From JBBSBL01 sp038251325 (GTDB lineage: Bacteria; Actinomycetota; Thermoleophilia; Solirubrobacterales; Solirubrobacteraceae), in assembly GCA_038251325.1 (NCBI GenBank), contig JBBSBL010000006.1, positions 1 through 64,000 on the forward strand: 64,000 nt of DNA. The letters are read 5' to 3'. Below the pieces are notes generated by a model. The model ran no database searches and was not told where the DNA came from. It saw nothing but the letters and a program-made list of their open reading frames with translations. Made by a program: the position numbers and the translations under genes. This document shows positions 41,594-49,280 of the stretch, piece after piece. Numbering within the stretch: the first letter of the stretch is position 1; each line of letters begins with the position of its first letter.

Positions 41594-42424
41594 CTACGCC
41601 CCCGCCGACACCGCGGGGGGAGAGACATCGTGCGGACGCCCCGCATCCTCGTCCGCGGCCGCCGACGCCTTCCAGAACAGGAACGCGAACGCCCCCATGA
41701 TGATGAGCACGTCGACGCTCATCATCAGGCCGGCCCCGATCTGCTGGTCGGCGAGCGGCGCGAGCCCGTACTTCCGCGGTCGCTCGCCGTAATAGCCGGC
41801 GTAGATCGGCGTGCGGGTCATGACGATCGCCATGCCCATCATGAGGTTCGCCATCCGCGCCGCGAAGACGTAGCCGATCTTCCACAGGTCCGCGGGCAGG
41901 CGCATGTGCTGGGGCTCGAGCACGACCCACCAGAGGAGCAGGTTGACCGCGAGGAACGACTCGTGCTGGAGCACGTGGACGGCCGGGTCGCGCGCCGCGG
42001 CCTCGAAGCTCGGCGCGAGATGCCAGCCGTAGAGCACGAGCACGTAGAGGATGAAGGCGGGGATCGGCCGCCGGATGCGGCGGAACGCGGCCCGCAGGCC
42101 GTGACGGCGGGCGAGGAAGACGAGCACCGGCCGGGGGAGGTAGAAGAGCAGGACCGGCGAGCGCAGCCCGGCCACGAGGAAGGGCGCCGCGAGGTCGCCG
42201 ATCAGCAGGTGCTCGGCCATGTGGAGGGACAGCAGGTCCTCTGCGTAGGCGGCGACCGGCGAGGTGAAGCCGATCAGCAGCAGCGACCAGCCGAGCCACC
42301 AGCACGCCTGCCGCCCGCCGGGGACCCGGTACCCGCGCCGGGCAAGGATCCGCACCGCGCGCACGTACAGACCGGCGCCGAGGGCGAGCAGCACGAGCAC
42401 GATCGGGTCCAGGGCGAGCCGCAT
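41594..42424 (-). CDS. CtaG-like cytochrome c oxidase assembly factor (caa3_CtaG family)
   Basis: This 276-residue integral membrane protein with about seven helices has the caa3_CtaG family features: AYAEDLLSLHMAEHLLIGDL, LLFYLPRPVLVF, HVLQHESFLAVNLLLWWVV, and GRPRKYGL-like loop ERPRKYGLAPLADQQIGAG near the end, with several conserved His. Relatives in Bacillus are needed for caa3 oxidase activity, probably in copper delivery to the CuB site. It is last in the ctaC-ctaD-usp-ctaE operon, next to the oxidase it should help assemble. Confidence 0.87.
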   Translation of the reverse strand: MRLALDPIVLVLLALGAGLYVRAVRILARRGYRVPGGRQACWWLGWSLLLIGFTSPVAAYAEDLLSLHMAEHLLIGDLAAPFLVAGLRSPVLLFYLPRPVLVFLARRHGLRAAFRRIRRPIPAFILYVLVLYGWHLAPSFEAAARDPAVHVLQHESFLAVNLLLWWVVLEPQHMRLPADLWKIGYVFAARMANLMMGMAIVMTRTPIYAGYYGERPRKYGLAPLADQQIGAGLMMSVDVLIIMGAFAFLFWKASAAADEDAGRPHDVSPPAVSAGA

Positions 42425-42446
42425 CGGCCCTCAATGGTGACGGGTC

Positions 42447-42557
42447 TCAGAAGGCCGCGCGCGCCACCAGCACGACGGCCACCACAGCGAAGGCCACCAC
42501 CACGACGTAGATGAGGAGGCGGAAGGCCTCCGCTTCGGAGCGCAGCGGGTTCAGCAC
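42447..42557 (-). CDS. tiny membrane subunit-like ORF of the oxidase operon, start uncertain
   Basis: The frame ending at 42447 reads SAADAVLNPLRSEAEAFRLL and then one transmembrane helix (IYVVVVAFAVVAVVLVARAA). It lies between ctaE and the ctaG-like gene, where small oxidase subunits are common. In frame only a GTG at 42557 is available nearby. An ATG at 42604, just past the ctaE stop, would join this frame if one base were added to the GGGG run at 42573-42576, giving MAGAAAASRAPSAADAV. So either the start is the GTG or there is a one-base deletion. Confidence 0.45.
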   Translation of the reverse strand: MLNPLRSEAEAFRLLIYVVVVAFAVVAVVLVARAAF

Positions 42558-42604
42558 CGCGTCCGCCGCGCTGGGGCGCGCGAGGCCGCCGCGGCGCCCG
42601 CCAT

Positions 42605-43216
42605 CTACAGGAGGTAGACGGTCGTGAAGACGATGACCCACATCACGTCGACGAAGTGCCAGTAGATGCCCGGCACCTCGACGCCCAGGTGCTGCTCCGG
42701 CGTGAAGTGGCCGCGGAAGGCCCGCAGCGTCGCGAAGAGCAGCAGCGTGAGCCCGATGAAGACGTGGGCGCCGTGCAGGCCGGTCAGCCCGTAGAAGACC
42801 GACGCCTGGGCGCTCGTGGCCGGCGCGACGCCGAGATGGACGTACTCGTTGATCTGGACGGTGAGGAACGTCGCGCCGAGCAGGAAGGTGGTGAGCAGGC
42901 CGGCCTTGAGCGCCCAGCGGTTGCCCTGCTTGGCCGCTGTCAGCGCCCAGTGCATGGTCAGCGAGGAGGAGAGCAGCACGGCGGTGTTGAAGCCGGCGAT
43001 GAGCTTGGGGAGCTCGGTGCCCGCGGCCGGCCACGGGTTGTCGTTCACGATCCGGATGAAGAAGTAGGCCGTGAAGAACGCTCCGAAGAGCATGATCTCG
43101 CTGATGATGAAGAGCAGCATCCCGAGGACCTGCGGGTCCACGCGCGAGGAGCGGTTCGCCGGCGGTGGACCGTGGTGGTCGTGCGCGTCGGCGTGGGTGA
43201 TCGAGGCGGCTTCCAT
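42605..43216 (-). CDS. ctaE: cytochrome c oxidase subunit III
   Basis: This 203-residue protein with five predicted helices is the short form of subunit III. It has a His-rich N-terminus (SITHADAHDHHGPPPANRSS), MLLFIISEIMLFGAFFTAYF, TVQINEYVHLG, FYGLTGLHGAHVFIGLTLLL and the C-terminal WHFVDVMWVIVFTTVYLL, all typical. It is the only subunit III in the window, shared or dedicated to the A2-type oxidase upstream in the same operon. An internal overlap with the small membrane ORF follows its stop. Confidence 0.95.
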   Translation of the reverse strand: MEAASITHADAHDHHGPPPANRSSRVDPQVLGMLLFIISEIMLFGAFFTAYFFIRIVNDNPWPAAGTELPKLIAGFNTAVLLSSSLTMHWALTAAKQGNRWALKAGLLTTFLLGATFLTVQINEYVHLGVAPATSAQASVFYGLTGLHGAHVFIGLTLLLFATLRAFRGHFTPEQHLGVEVPGIYWHFVDVMWVIVFTTVYLL

Positions 43217-43248
43217 CGGGCTCCTGGGTCAGCGGCTCACGGGTCGTC

Positions 43249-44088
43249 TCACGCGGTGGCCTGCGGCGCCTGGGCGCCCTGGGGGTCGACGACGACGTGC
43301 TCCACGGTCTTCGACGTCGCGCCGCGGACACGTTCGATGAGGTGGCCGCGCAGCCACCCCGAGCGCTCGGCGGGGAGGGTCGAGATCACGATCTCGTCCA
43401 CCTGGTAGAACTGGAGCGCGTTCATCACCGCGGTGAACGGGTCGGGGTCGCCGATCCCGCCGGTGACGTCGAGGCCCTCGTCGCGCATGCGCTCGAGCAT
43501 CGCCGCCAGGCGTCCGCGGGCCTCGTCGGCGTGGTGGCCGCCGCCGCCGGCCTGGGGGACGACGACCACGAACTGGTGACGCTTCTCGGCGGCCTTGCCC
43601 TTGAGCAGGCCGAAGAGCGGCTCGCCGGTGACCGTCTGGTTCGCCACCACGAGCGTGCGGGTGACGCCCTCGCGGTCGGCGTCGAGGTCGACGACGACGT
43701 GCTCGACCGGCAGGCCCGTCTCGTGCTCGACGCGCTCCACGAGGTCGCGGCGCAGCCACCCGGAGCGGGTCTCGGGGTGGGTGGAGATGATGATCTCGTC
43801 GACGCCGAACTCCCGCACCGCGTCGGCCACCGCCGAGAAGGGATCGGGGTCCATGAGCTCGCCCGTCGCCTCGACGCCTACCTCGCGCAGCCGGTCGATG
43901 AGGTGGTCGACGCGGTGCTGGGCGGCGTCGCGCGCGGCGTCGCTGTAGATCACCAGGCCGGACTTCGGGCGCCCCTGGGGCGCGATGACGACGAACTCGG
44001 CGTCGCCCTTCGGCGCGCGCGCCCTGACGGCGTCGACGAGCCGACGCCCGCCGAGCGTCTCGTTGGCGACCACCAGCACCTTGGCCAT
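43249..44088 (-). CDS. tandem-domain UspA-like protein inside the oxidase operon
   Basis: This 279-residue soluble protein consists of two similar halves of about 140 residues. The first has FGVDEIIISTHPETRSGWLR and LPVEHVVVD; the second has YQVDEIVISTLPAERSGWLR and KTVEHVVVD; each half begins with a strand such as VLVVANETLGG or TLVVANQTVTG. The fold looks like universal stress proteins (Rossmann-like, ATP or ligand binding), but the usual G-x2-G-x9-G-S/T motif is not clear, so ligand binding is uncertain. It lies between ctaD and ctaE, suggesting a role in regulating or tuning the oxidase (inference). Confidence 0.75.
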   Translation of the reverse strand: MAKVLVVANETLGGRRLVDAVRARAPKGDAEFVVIAPQGRPKSGLVIYSDAARDAAQHRVDHLIDRLREVGVEATGELMDPDPFSAVADAVREFGVDEIIISTHPETRSGWLRRDLVERVEHETGLPVEHVVVDLDADREGVTRTLVVANQTVTGEPLFGLLKGKAAEKRHQFVVVVPQAGGGGHHADEARGRLAAMLERMRDEGLDVTGGIGDPDPFTAVMNALQFYQVDEIVISTLPAERSGWLRGHLIERVRGATSKTVEHVVVDPQGAQAPQATA

Positions 44089-44124
44089 CTCAGCTCCCTT
44101 CCTGCGGCGCGCGCGCGGTCACGA

Positions 44125-46035
44125 TCACTCGCGGGCCCTCTCGGTCGACGCGCCGGCCGCCGCCGGCACCGCTTCAGCGGGCGACTGGAAGATGCCGTGG
44201 ACCGCGCCGGGTACCCCGTACTCATAGGGGCCGCCGACGACGGTGGGGATCGAGTCGAAGTTGAAGATCGGCGGCGGGGAGGAGACCTGCCACTCGAGCG
44301 TCAGCGCGCGGTAGGGGTTCGCCGCGGCGCGCGGCCCGCCGCGCCAGCTGGCGACCATGTTGTAGAGGAAGATGAGCGAGGAGAGCCCGAGGAAGAACGA
44401 GGCGATCGAGATCGCCAGGTTCCAGCCCGCGAACTGCTGCGCGTAGTCGGAGACCCGCCGCGGCATCCCCTGGATGCCGATCACGTGCATCGGCGCAAAG
44501 GTGAGGTTGAAGAAGACGAACGTCGCCCAGAAGTGCACCCGTCCGAGCGTCTCGTCGTACATCCGCCCGGTCATCTTCGGGAACCAGTAGTAGATCCCGG
44601 CGAAGATCGTGAACAGCGACCCGCCGAACAGCACGTAGTGGATGTGGGCGACGATGAAGTAGGTGTCCGAGACGTGGATGTCGAGCGGCACCATGGCCAG
44701 CATCACGCCGGAGATCCCGCCGAGGGTGAACATCGTGAGGAAGCCGAGCGCGAAGAGCAGCGGCGTGTCCATGTGCAGCACGCCGCGCCACAGCGTCGCC
44801 AGCCAGGAGAAGATCTTGATCCCGGTCGGCACCGCGATGATCGCGGTGGTGATCATCATCGGGATGCGGATCCACGACTGCATCCCCGAGACGAACATGT
44901 GGTGTGCCCACACGGTGAAGCCGAGCATCACGATGGCCAGCAGCGAGAAGGCCATCATCCGGTAGCCGAAGATCGGCTTGCGGGCCTTCACCGAGATGAT
45001 CTCGCTGATGATCCCGAAGCCCGGCAGCATCATGATGTAGACGGCCGGGTGGGAGTAGAACCAGAAGACGTGCTGATACATCAGCACGTTCCCGTCTATC
45101 CCGTTTCCGATCGTCGAGTTGAAGAAGTTGAAGGCCAGCGCCCGGTCGAGCAGCACGAAGAACTGCGAGGCCGCGATGAACGGCGTGGCGATGACCACGA
45201 GGAGCGAGGTCGAGAAGTTCGCCCACACGAGCAGCGGCATGCGCCAGAAGCTCATGCCCGGCGCGCGCATGGTGATGATCGTGACGAGGAAGTTCAGCGC
45301 CGTGGCGATCGAGGAGGCGCCGGCGAACTGCACCGCCACGGTGAAGAAGATCTGCCCGAGCGGCTGGGTGGTCGACAGCGGGGCGTAGGCCGTCCAGCCG
45401 CTGGCGAAGGCGCCGCCGGGCGCGAGGAAGCTGGCCAGCATCATCACCCCGGCGATCGGCAGCAGCCAGAACGACAGCGCGTTCAGCCGCGGGAACGCCA
45501 TGTCCGGGGCGCCGATCATCAACGGGAGCACGTAGTTCGCGATCCCGGCGAAGACCGGGATGATGAACAGGAAGATCAGCAGCGACGCGTGGACGGAGAA
45601 GAACGCGTTGTAGTCCTGCCCGTCGAGGAACTGGCTGCCCGGCTGGGCGAGCTCGGCGCGCACCACCATCGCCATGAGGCCGCCGATGAACATGAAGATG
45701 AACGAGTTGCAGATGTACTGGATCCCGATCACCTTGTGATCGGTGTTGACGCGGAAGTAGTCCTTCCACGAGTGGGCCCCGTGGGAGGAGTGGTCCTCGG
45801 GCCGGGAGGCCCGCCCGGCGGCCCAGTAGAACCAGTAGTCGAACGCGCCCAGGCCGACGAGGAAGAACAGCGGGACACCGATCAGCGAGACCGTGGTGAT
45901 CGCCTCGCCGTCCACCAGCGGCTTGAAGTCGTAGAGCGCGCGCAGCAGCGTGGTCAGGCCGAAGCAGAAGCCGAGGCCGAGCAGCACGAAGAGCGTGGCG
46001 CGGTACCAGCCGGGGGCGCGGAGCTTGGCGGTCAT
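44125..46035 (-). CDS. ctaD: cytochrome c oxidase subunit I, A2-type (YSHPAV)
   Basis: This 636-residue heme-copper oxidase subunit has heme a ligands in FFSVHASLLIFLFIIP and VAHIHYVLFGGSLFTIF, the CuB His and cross-linked Tyr in FWFYSHPAVYIMMLPG, the His pair VWAHHMFVSG, and PDMAFPRLNALSFWLLP. The D-channel glutamate of A1 enzymes (GHPEV) is replaced by YSHPAV, the hallmark of A2-type oxidases as in caa3 enzymes. An extra N-terminal part of about 100 residues with two or three helices (LLGLGFCFGLTTLLRALYDF) precedes the core. It pairs with the subunit II gene 34 bp upstream. Confidence 0.95.
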   Translation of the reverse strand: MTAKLRAPGWYRATLFVLLGLGFCFGLTTLLRALYDFKPLVDGEAITTVSLIGVPLFFLVGLGAFDYWFYWAAGRASRPEDHSSHGAHSWKDYFRVNTDHKVIGIQYICNSFIFMFIGGLMAMVVRAELAQPGSQFLDGQDYNAFFSVHASLLIFLFIIPVFAGIANYVLPLMIGAPDMAFPRLNALSFWLLPIAGVMMLASFLAPGGAFASGWTAYAPLSTTQPLGQIFFTVAVQFAGASSIATALNFLVTIITMRAPGMSFWRMPLLVWANFSTSLLVVIATPFIAASQFFVLLDRALAFNFFNSTIGNGIDGNVLMYQHVFWFYSHPAVYIMMLPGFGIISEIISVKARKPIFGYRMMAFSLLAIVMLGFTVWAHHMFVSGMQSWIRIPMMITTAIIAVPTGIKIFSWLATLWRGVLHMDTPLLFALGFLTMFTLGGISGVMLAMVPLDIHVSDTYFIVAHIHYVLFGGSLFTIFAGIYYWFPKMTGRMYDETLGRVHFWATFVFFNLTFAPMHVIGIQGMPRRVSDYAQQFAGWNLAISIASFFLGLSSLIFLYNMVASWRGGPRAAANPYRALTLEWQVSSPPPIFNFDSIPTVVGGPYEYGVPGAVHGIFQSPAEAVPAAAGASTERARE

Positions 46036-46069
46036 CGACGCTCGTCCATGGTGTCGGCCTGCCTCTGGG

Positions 46070-46885
46070 TCATGCGGTCCCGCCGGGGGCGTGGGCCGTC
46101 GTGGAGCCGGCGCCCGGGACGGCGCCCTGGCCCTTGCGGGCGAGCCAGGCGTCGAAGGCGGCGGGCGGGATGACGTGCACCGTCGAGCGCATCGTCGCGT
46201 GGCCGACGCCGCACAGCTCGGTGCAGACCACCGGGTAGCTCCCGAGGCGCGTCGGCTGGATGCGCTGGGTCGTGACGATCCCCGGCACGGCGTCCTGCTT
46301 CATCCGGAAGGCGGGGACCCAGAAGGAGTGGATCACGTCGACGGCGCGGATCGAGAAGCGGATCGGGCGCCCGCGGCAGGGCGCGCCGGTGGCGGTGCTC
46401 CCGCCGGTCGGCGTGCAGGGGAGGTAGAGCTGGTTCACCGAGAACGCCTTGCCGTCGGGCCCGGTGTAGCGGTAGGTCCAGGCGAACTGCTGGCCGTAGA
46501 CGCCGATCGCCAGCGAGTCGGCCTTCGAGCGCTCGACGTCGTTGAGGACCGCCCAGGCATAGGAGCAGAGCGCGACGAGGATCAGCGCCGGGATCGCGGT
46601 CCAGACGACCTCGAGTCGGGTGTTGCCGTGGATCGGCGGCCCGTCCTCGTTCTCCTGGCCCGGACGCATGCGGAACTTCCAGGCGGAGAAGAGCACAACG
46701 ACGACGACGAGAACGAAGAAGGGCACCGACACCGCCACGAGCACGTCGTAGAGGGTGTCGATCGGGCCGGCCTGGGTGGACGCGGCGACCGGGAACCAGT
46801 CGATCAGCAGGCCGAGGCCGATGCCGGCGGCGGTGGCCACCGCGCCGACGGCGATCATCTGCCAGAGCAGGCGATTGCTACGCAC
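46070..46885 (-). CDS. ctaC: cytochrome c oxidase subunit II
   Basis: This 271-residue protein has two N-terminal transmembrane helices, HGNTRLEVVWTAIPALILV, GQQFAWTYRYTG and a periplasmic cupredoxin domain with the binuclear CuA site in VDVIHSFWVPAFRMK and VVCTELCGVGHATMRS (Cys-x3-Cys-x3-His-x2-Met). No fused cytochrome c domain is present, unlike true caa3 enzymes, so the separate cytochrome-cupredoxin lipoprotein may donate electrons. A GTG at 46885 is the start. A TAGGAT box lies about 30 nt upstream. It heads the operon with ctaD, the UspA-like gene, ctaE and ctaG. Confidence 0.94.
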   Translation of the reverse strand: MRSNRLLWQMIAVGAVATAAGIGLGLLIDWFPVAASTQAGPIDTLYDVLVAVSVPFFVLVVVVVLFSAWKFRMRPGQENEDGPPIHGNTRLEVVWTAIPALILVALCSYAWAVLNDVERSKADSLAIGVYGQQFAWTYRYTGPDGKAFSVNQLYLPCTPTGGSTATGAPCRGRPIRFSIRAVDVIHSFWVPAFRMKQDAVPGIVTTQRIQPTRLGSYPVVCTELCGVGHATMRSTVHVIPPAAFDAWLARKGQGAVPGAGSTTAHAPGGTA

Positions 46886-47024
46886 CCGTGCGGTTCCCCG
46901 TCGGCATCGCGGGGCATCCTACGCGCTCTGAGAGACGAACGGCAATCCGGGCTGGAGGCGCGGCGCGTCGCCGCGCACCGACCCGGTGCCGGGGCGTTTC
47001 GACGCGTGGTGGAGGGCCGGCGGG

Positions 47025-47444
47025 CTAGGCTGCGCGGCGCTCTTCGACCAGCCCGAACCCGGGGCCGACGGCGACCGGACGCGGCGCGCCGGAGGGGGTC
47101 GCGGCGCGGTACTCGGAGGGCGCGGCGCCCATGTAGCGCCGGAACGCCTTGGCGAACTGCGCGGGCTGGCGGTAGCCGACCCGGCGGGCGACCTCGCGGA
47201 CCGTCATGCGCCGGGTGGTGAGCATCTCGGCGGCCTTGGCCATGCGGACCCGGGTCAGGTGCTCGCGGAAGGTGGTCTTGCCGATCTCGGTGAAGGCGCG
47301 CTGGAGCTGCCGGCGGGACGAGGCGACGCGGCGGGCGATGTCGTCGAGCGCGAGGTCGGAGGCGTACTCCTGTTCGACGATGCCCGCGGCCTCCTCGAAG
47401 AGCCGGGTGCGGTAGCGAATGGTGGAGGGGCGTTGGACTGACAC
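47025..47444 (-). CDS. AraC-family DNA-binding regulator (stand-alone domain)
   Basis: This protein has about 139 residues from the GTG at 47444, or 159 from 47504. It is almost only the two-helix-turn-helix AraC domain: LALDDIARRVASSRRQLQRA, FREHLTRVRMAKAAEMLT, and MTVREVARRVGYRQPAQFAK followed by AFRRYMGAAPSEYR. No sensor domain is present, as in MarA/SoxS-type regulators, so control is probably by abundance. It lies between the A2-type oxidase operon and a divergent CBS gene, either of which could be a target. Confidence 0.87.
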   Translation of the reverse strand: MSVQRPSTIRYRTRLFEEAAGIVEQEYASDLALDDIARRVASSRRQLQRAFTEIGKTTFREHLTRVRMAKAAEMLTTRRMTVREVARRVGYRQPAQFAKAFRRYMGAAPSEYRAATPSGAPRPVAVGPGFGLVEERRAA

Positions 47445-47581
47445 GGTGCCTGGAATACGCGGGGTGCCCGCAAACGGGATGAGCCAAAGGCTATTCGACC
47501 ACAACGTGGCGCGTACGAACTCGCCGGTCGCGCGTCGCTATGCTTGCGCCAATCGTTGCAATACAGCGCCGGGAGGGCCGA

Positions 47582-47995
47582 ATGCAGGTGCGCGAGGGCA
47601 TGACGACGGTGACGCTGACGGTGGGTCCGGGGCACACGCTGCGCGAGGCGGCGCAGGGCATGAGCGCCCGTGGCGTTGGCGCGGCCGTCGTGCTCGACCC
47701 CGAGGCGCCGGGCCCGGGCATCATCACCGAGCGAGACATCCTCAACGCCGTGGGCAACGGGCTCGACGTCGACCGGGCGAAGGTGGTCGACCACCTCACC
47801 GGGGCGATCGTCTACGCCTCGCCGGAGTGGTCGCTCGAGCAGGCCGCCGGGGTGATGGTCGACCGCGGGTTCCGCCACCTCGTCGTCGTCGAGGGCGGCG
47901 AGATCGCCGGTGTGCTCTCGGTGCGCGACATCGTCCGCCTGTGGACGAAGGACGGAGCGCACTGCGCCGTGCCCGCGGGGGCGACCGCGGCGTAG
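47582..47995 (+). CDS. CBS-domain protein
   Basis: This 137-residue pair of CBS domains reads HTLREAAQGMSARGVGAAVV, GPGIITERDILNAVGNGLDV, then EWSLEQAAGVMVDRGFRHLV and GGEIAGVLSVRDIVRLWTKD. CBS pairs bind adenine nucleotides or NAD-type ligands and act as sensors. The ATG at 47582 has GGGAGG 5-6 nt upstream, and a TATGCT box lies at 47539-47544, so this gene is leadered. It sits between the two oxidase operons, an attractive position for an energy-state sensor, but no direct evidence links them. Confidence 0.85.
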   Translation: MQVREGMTTVTLTVGPGHTLREAAQGMSARGVGAAVVLDPEAPGPGIITERDILNAVGNGLDVDRAKVVDHLTGAIVYASPEWSLEQAAGVMVDRGFRHLVVVEGGEIAGVLSVRDIVRLWTKDGAHCAVPAGATAA

Positions 47996-48013
47996 GGCCC
48001 CAGCCGGCGCTCG

Positions 48014-48247
48014 CTACTGCGTGTGGTCCGGCGGCAGCGCGGCGATGTCGCGCCGGGTCTCGCGGATCCAGCGGATCGCCGTCCCGAGGACGAGCAGCAC
48101 GCCGACGATCACGAGGATGATGCTGATCGTCGTGCCGATCACGGCCAGCGTGATGCCGGCGGCGCACAGCATCGGAAGGAAGGTCGGGCCCGGGAGGTGG
48201 ATCTCCTCCCCGACCGGCGGCGCCTCCTGTTCGCGGGGCTCGTCCAT
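48014..48247 (-). CDS. small two-helix membrane protein of the A1-type oxidase cluster
   Basis: This 77-residue protein has an acidic N-terminus (MDEPREQEAPPVGEEIHLPG), two hydrophobic segments (TFLPMLCAAGITLAVIG and SIILVIVGVLLVLGTAI) and a charged tail RWIRETRRDIAALPPDHTQ. It is the last gene after ctaC-ctaD-ctaB, where actinobacteria often encode subunit IV-like proteins, but I cannot assign it to a family with certainty. Its ATG shares a base with the stop of the 36-residue gene upstream (TGATG), so the two are coupled. Confidence 0.65.
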   Translation of the reverse strand: MDEPREQEAPPVGEEIHLPGPTFLPMLCAAGITLAVIGTTISIILVIVGVLLVLGTAIRWIRETRRDIAALPPDHTQ

Positions 48248-48357
48248 CAGGCGTTGTAGATCGCCGCGGCCACGAACGACGCTGCGAGCATGAACACGGC
48301 CACGGCGGCGACGATCAGCGCGGAACGGATGTTCTTGCGGGCGAGCTTGCGATCCAC
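48247..48357 (-). CDS. 36-residue single-helix membrane protein
   Basis: A very small protein, VDRKLARKNIRSALIVAAVA followed by a hydrophobic run ending AAAIYNA: a basic cytoplasmic end and one transmembrane helix, like tiny accessory subunits of terminal oxidases. Three points support it. The GTG lies 8 nt after a TAGGAT box, the stop overlaps the next gene's ATG, and the location is directly after ctaB. Function unknown; too short for database recognition by eye. Confidence 0.5.
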   Translation of the reverse strand: MDRKLARKNIRSALIVAAVAVFMLAASFVAAAIYNA

Positions 48358-48365
48358 CGGAGGCG

Positions 48366-48371
48366 ATCCTA
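48366..48371 (-). promoter_or_regulatory. putative -10 box overlapping the ctaB stop
   Basis: TAGGAT on the minus strand, 8 nt before the GTG at 48357; its TAG is also the ctaB stop codon. It could give a separate leaderless transcript for the two small membrane proteins. Confidence 0.35.
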
Positions 48372-49280
48372 GAGCTTCGCGTCGGCGACCATCGCACCGA
48401 AGAGCAGCGCCAGATAGCCGAGCGAGTAGAGGTAGAGGCGCAGCGCCGAGCGGCGGTCGGCCCGGCGCTGGAGCGCGACGGCCCCGGCGATGAAGACGCC
48501 ACCGAGCAGCATCGAGGCGACGAGGTAGGGCACGCCGAAGGCCCCGGCGCAGAAGGGCAGCTGCGTGACCGCGTAGAGCAGCAGCGTGTAGAGCAGGATC
48601 TGGCGGCGCGTCTCCGTCTCCCCGCGCACGACCGGCATCATCGGCACGCCGACCTTCGCGTACTCGTCCTTCATGAGCAGCGAGAGCGCCCAGAAGTGCG
48701 GCGGCGTCCAGAAGAAGACGATCGCGAAGAGGTAGAGCGCGGTGCCGCTCAGCGACCCCGTGACCGCCGCCCAGCCGACGAGCGGCGGGACCGCGCCCGC
48801 GGCGCCGCCGATGACGATGTTCTGGGCGGTGGTGCGCTTGAGCCACATCGTGTAGACGAGCGTGTAGCCGAGGAAGCCCGACAGCGCGAGGCACGCGGCG
48901 AGCACGTTGACGGTGAGCGAGAGCAGCGCGAACGACGCGACCGCCAGCGCGAGCCCGAAGGCCAGGGCGTGGCCGGGGGCGATGCGGCCGGCGGCGACGG
49001 GACGGTCGGCGGTCCGCGTCATCCGCCCGTCGATGTCGCGGTCGTACCAGTGGTTCACGGCGCCCGCGCCACCGGCTGACAGGTACCCGCCGAGGCAGGT
49101 GAGGAGGATGGTGGACAGGGCCGGGCTGCCGGCGATCTCCATCGAGGCGACCGTGGTCAGCAGTAGCAGCGACTGGACCTTCGGCTTGGTCAGCGCGACG
49201 TAGTCCGCCACCACGCGCCGCGCGCCGACCGGGACGGGCCGGGCGGGGGCGACGGTTGAGGTGGCGGGGGAGGCCGGCAC
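48369..49280 (-). CDS. ctaB: protoheme IX farnesyltransferase (heme O synthase)
   Basis: This 303-residue membrane prenyltransferase adds a farnesyl tail to heme b to form heme O, needed for heme a in the oxidases. It has the UbiA-type motifs YVALTKPKVQSLLLLTT, NHWYDRDIDGRMTRTADRP (N-x3-D-x3-D), WTPPHFWALSLLMKDEY and YAKVGVPMMPVVRGE. The GTG at 49280 overlaps the upstream ctaD stop by one base. It shares an operon with the A1-type oxidase but should serve both oxidases. Heme A synthase (ctaA) is not in the window. Confidence 0.94.
   Translation of the reverse strand: MPASPATSTVAPARPVPVGARRVVADYVALTKPKVQSLLLLTTVASMEIAGSPALSTILLTCLGGYLSAGGAGAVNHWYDRDIDGRMTRTADRPVAAGRIAPGHALAFGLALAVASFALLSLTVNVLAACLALSGFLGYTLVYTMWLKRTTAQNIVIGGAAGAVPPLVGWAAVTGSLSGTALYLFAIVFFWTPPHFWALSLLMKDEYAKVGVPMMPVVRGETETRRQILLYTLLLYAVTQLPFCAGAFGVPYLVASMLLGGVFIAGAVALQRRADRRSALRLYLYSLGYLALLFGAMVADAKL

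Noticed and set aside
43249..44088. A novel toxin-antitoxin or defence system around the oxidase genes
   Set aside because: The UspA-like and small membrane proteins fit respiratory context; no nuclease, toxin or effector motif is visible.
43297..46173. A 958-residue plus-strand frame
   Set aside because: Antisense shadow of the UspA-like gene and ctaD; composition is Asp/His/Glu/Arg-rich without a fold.
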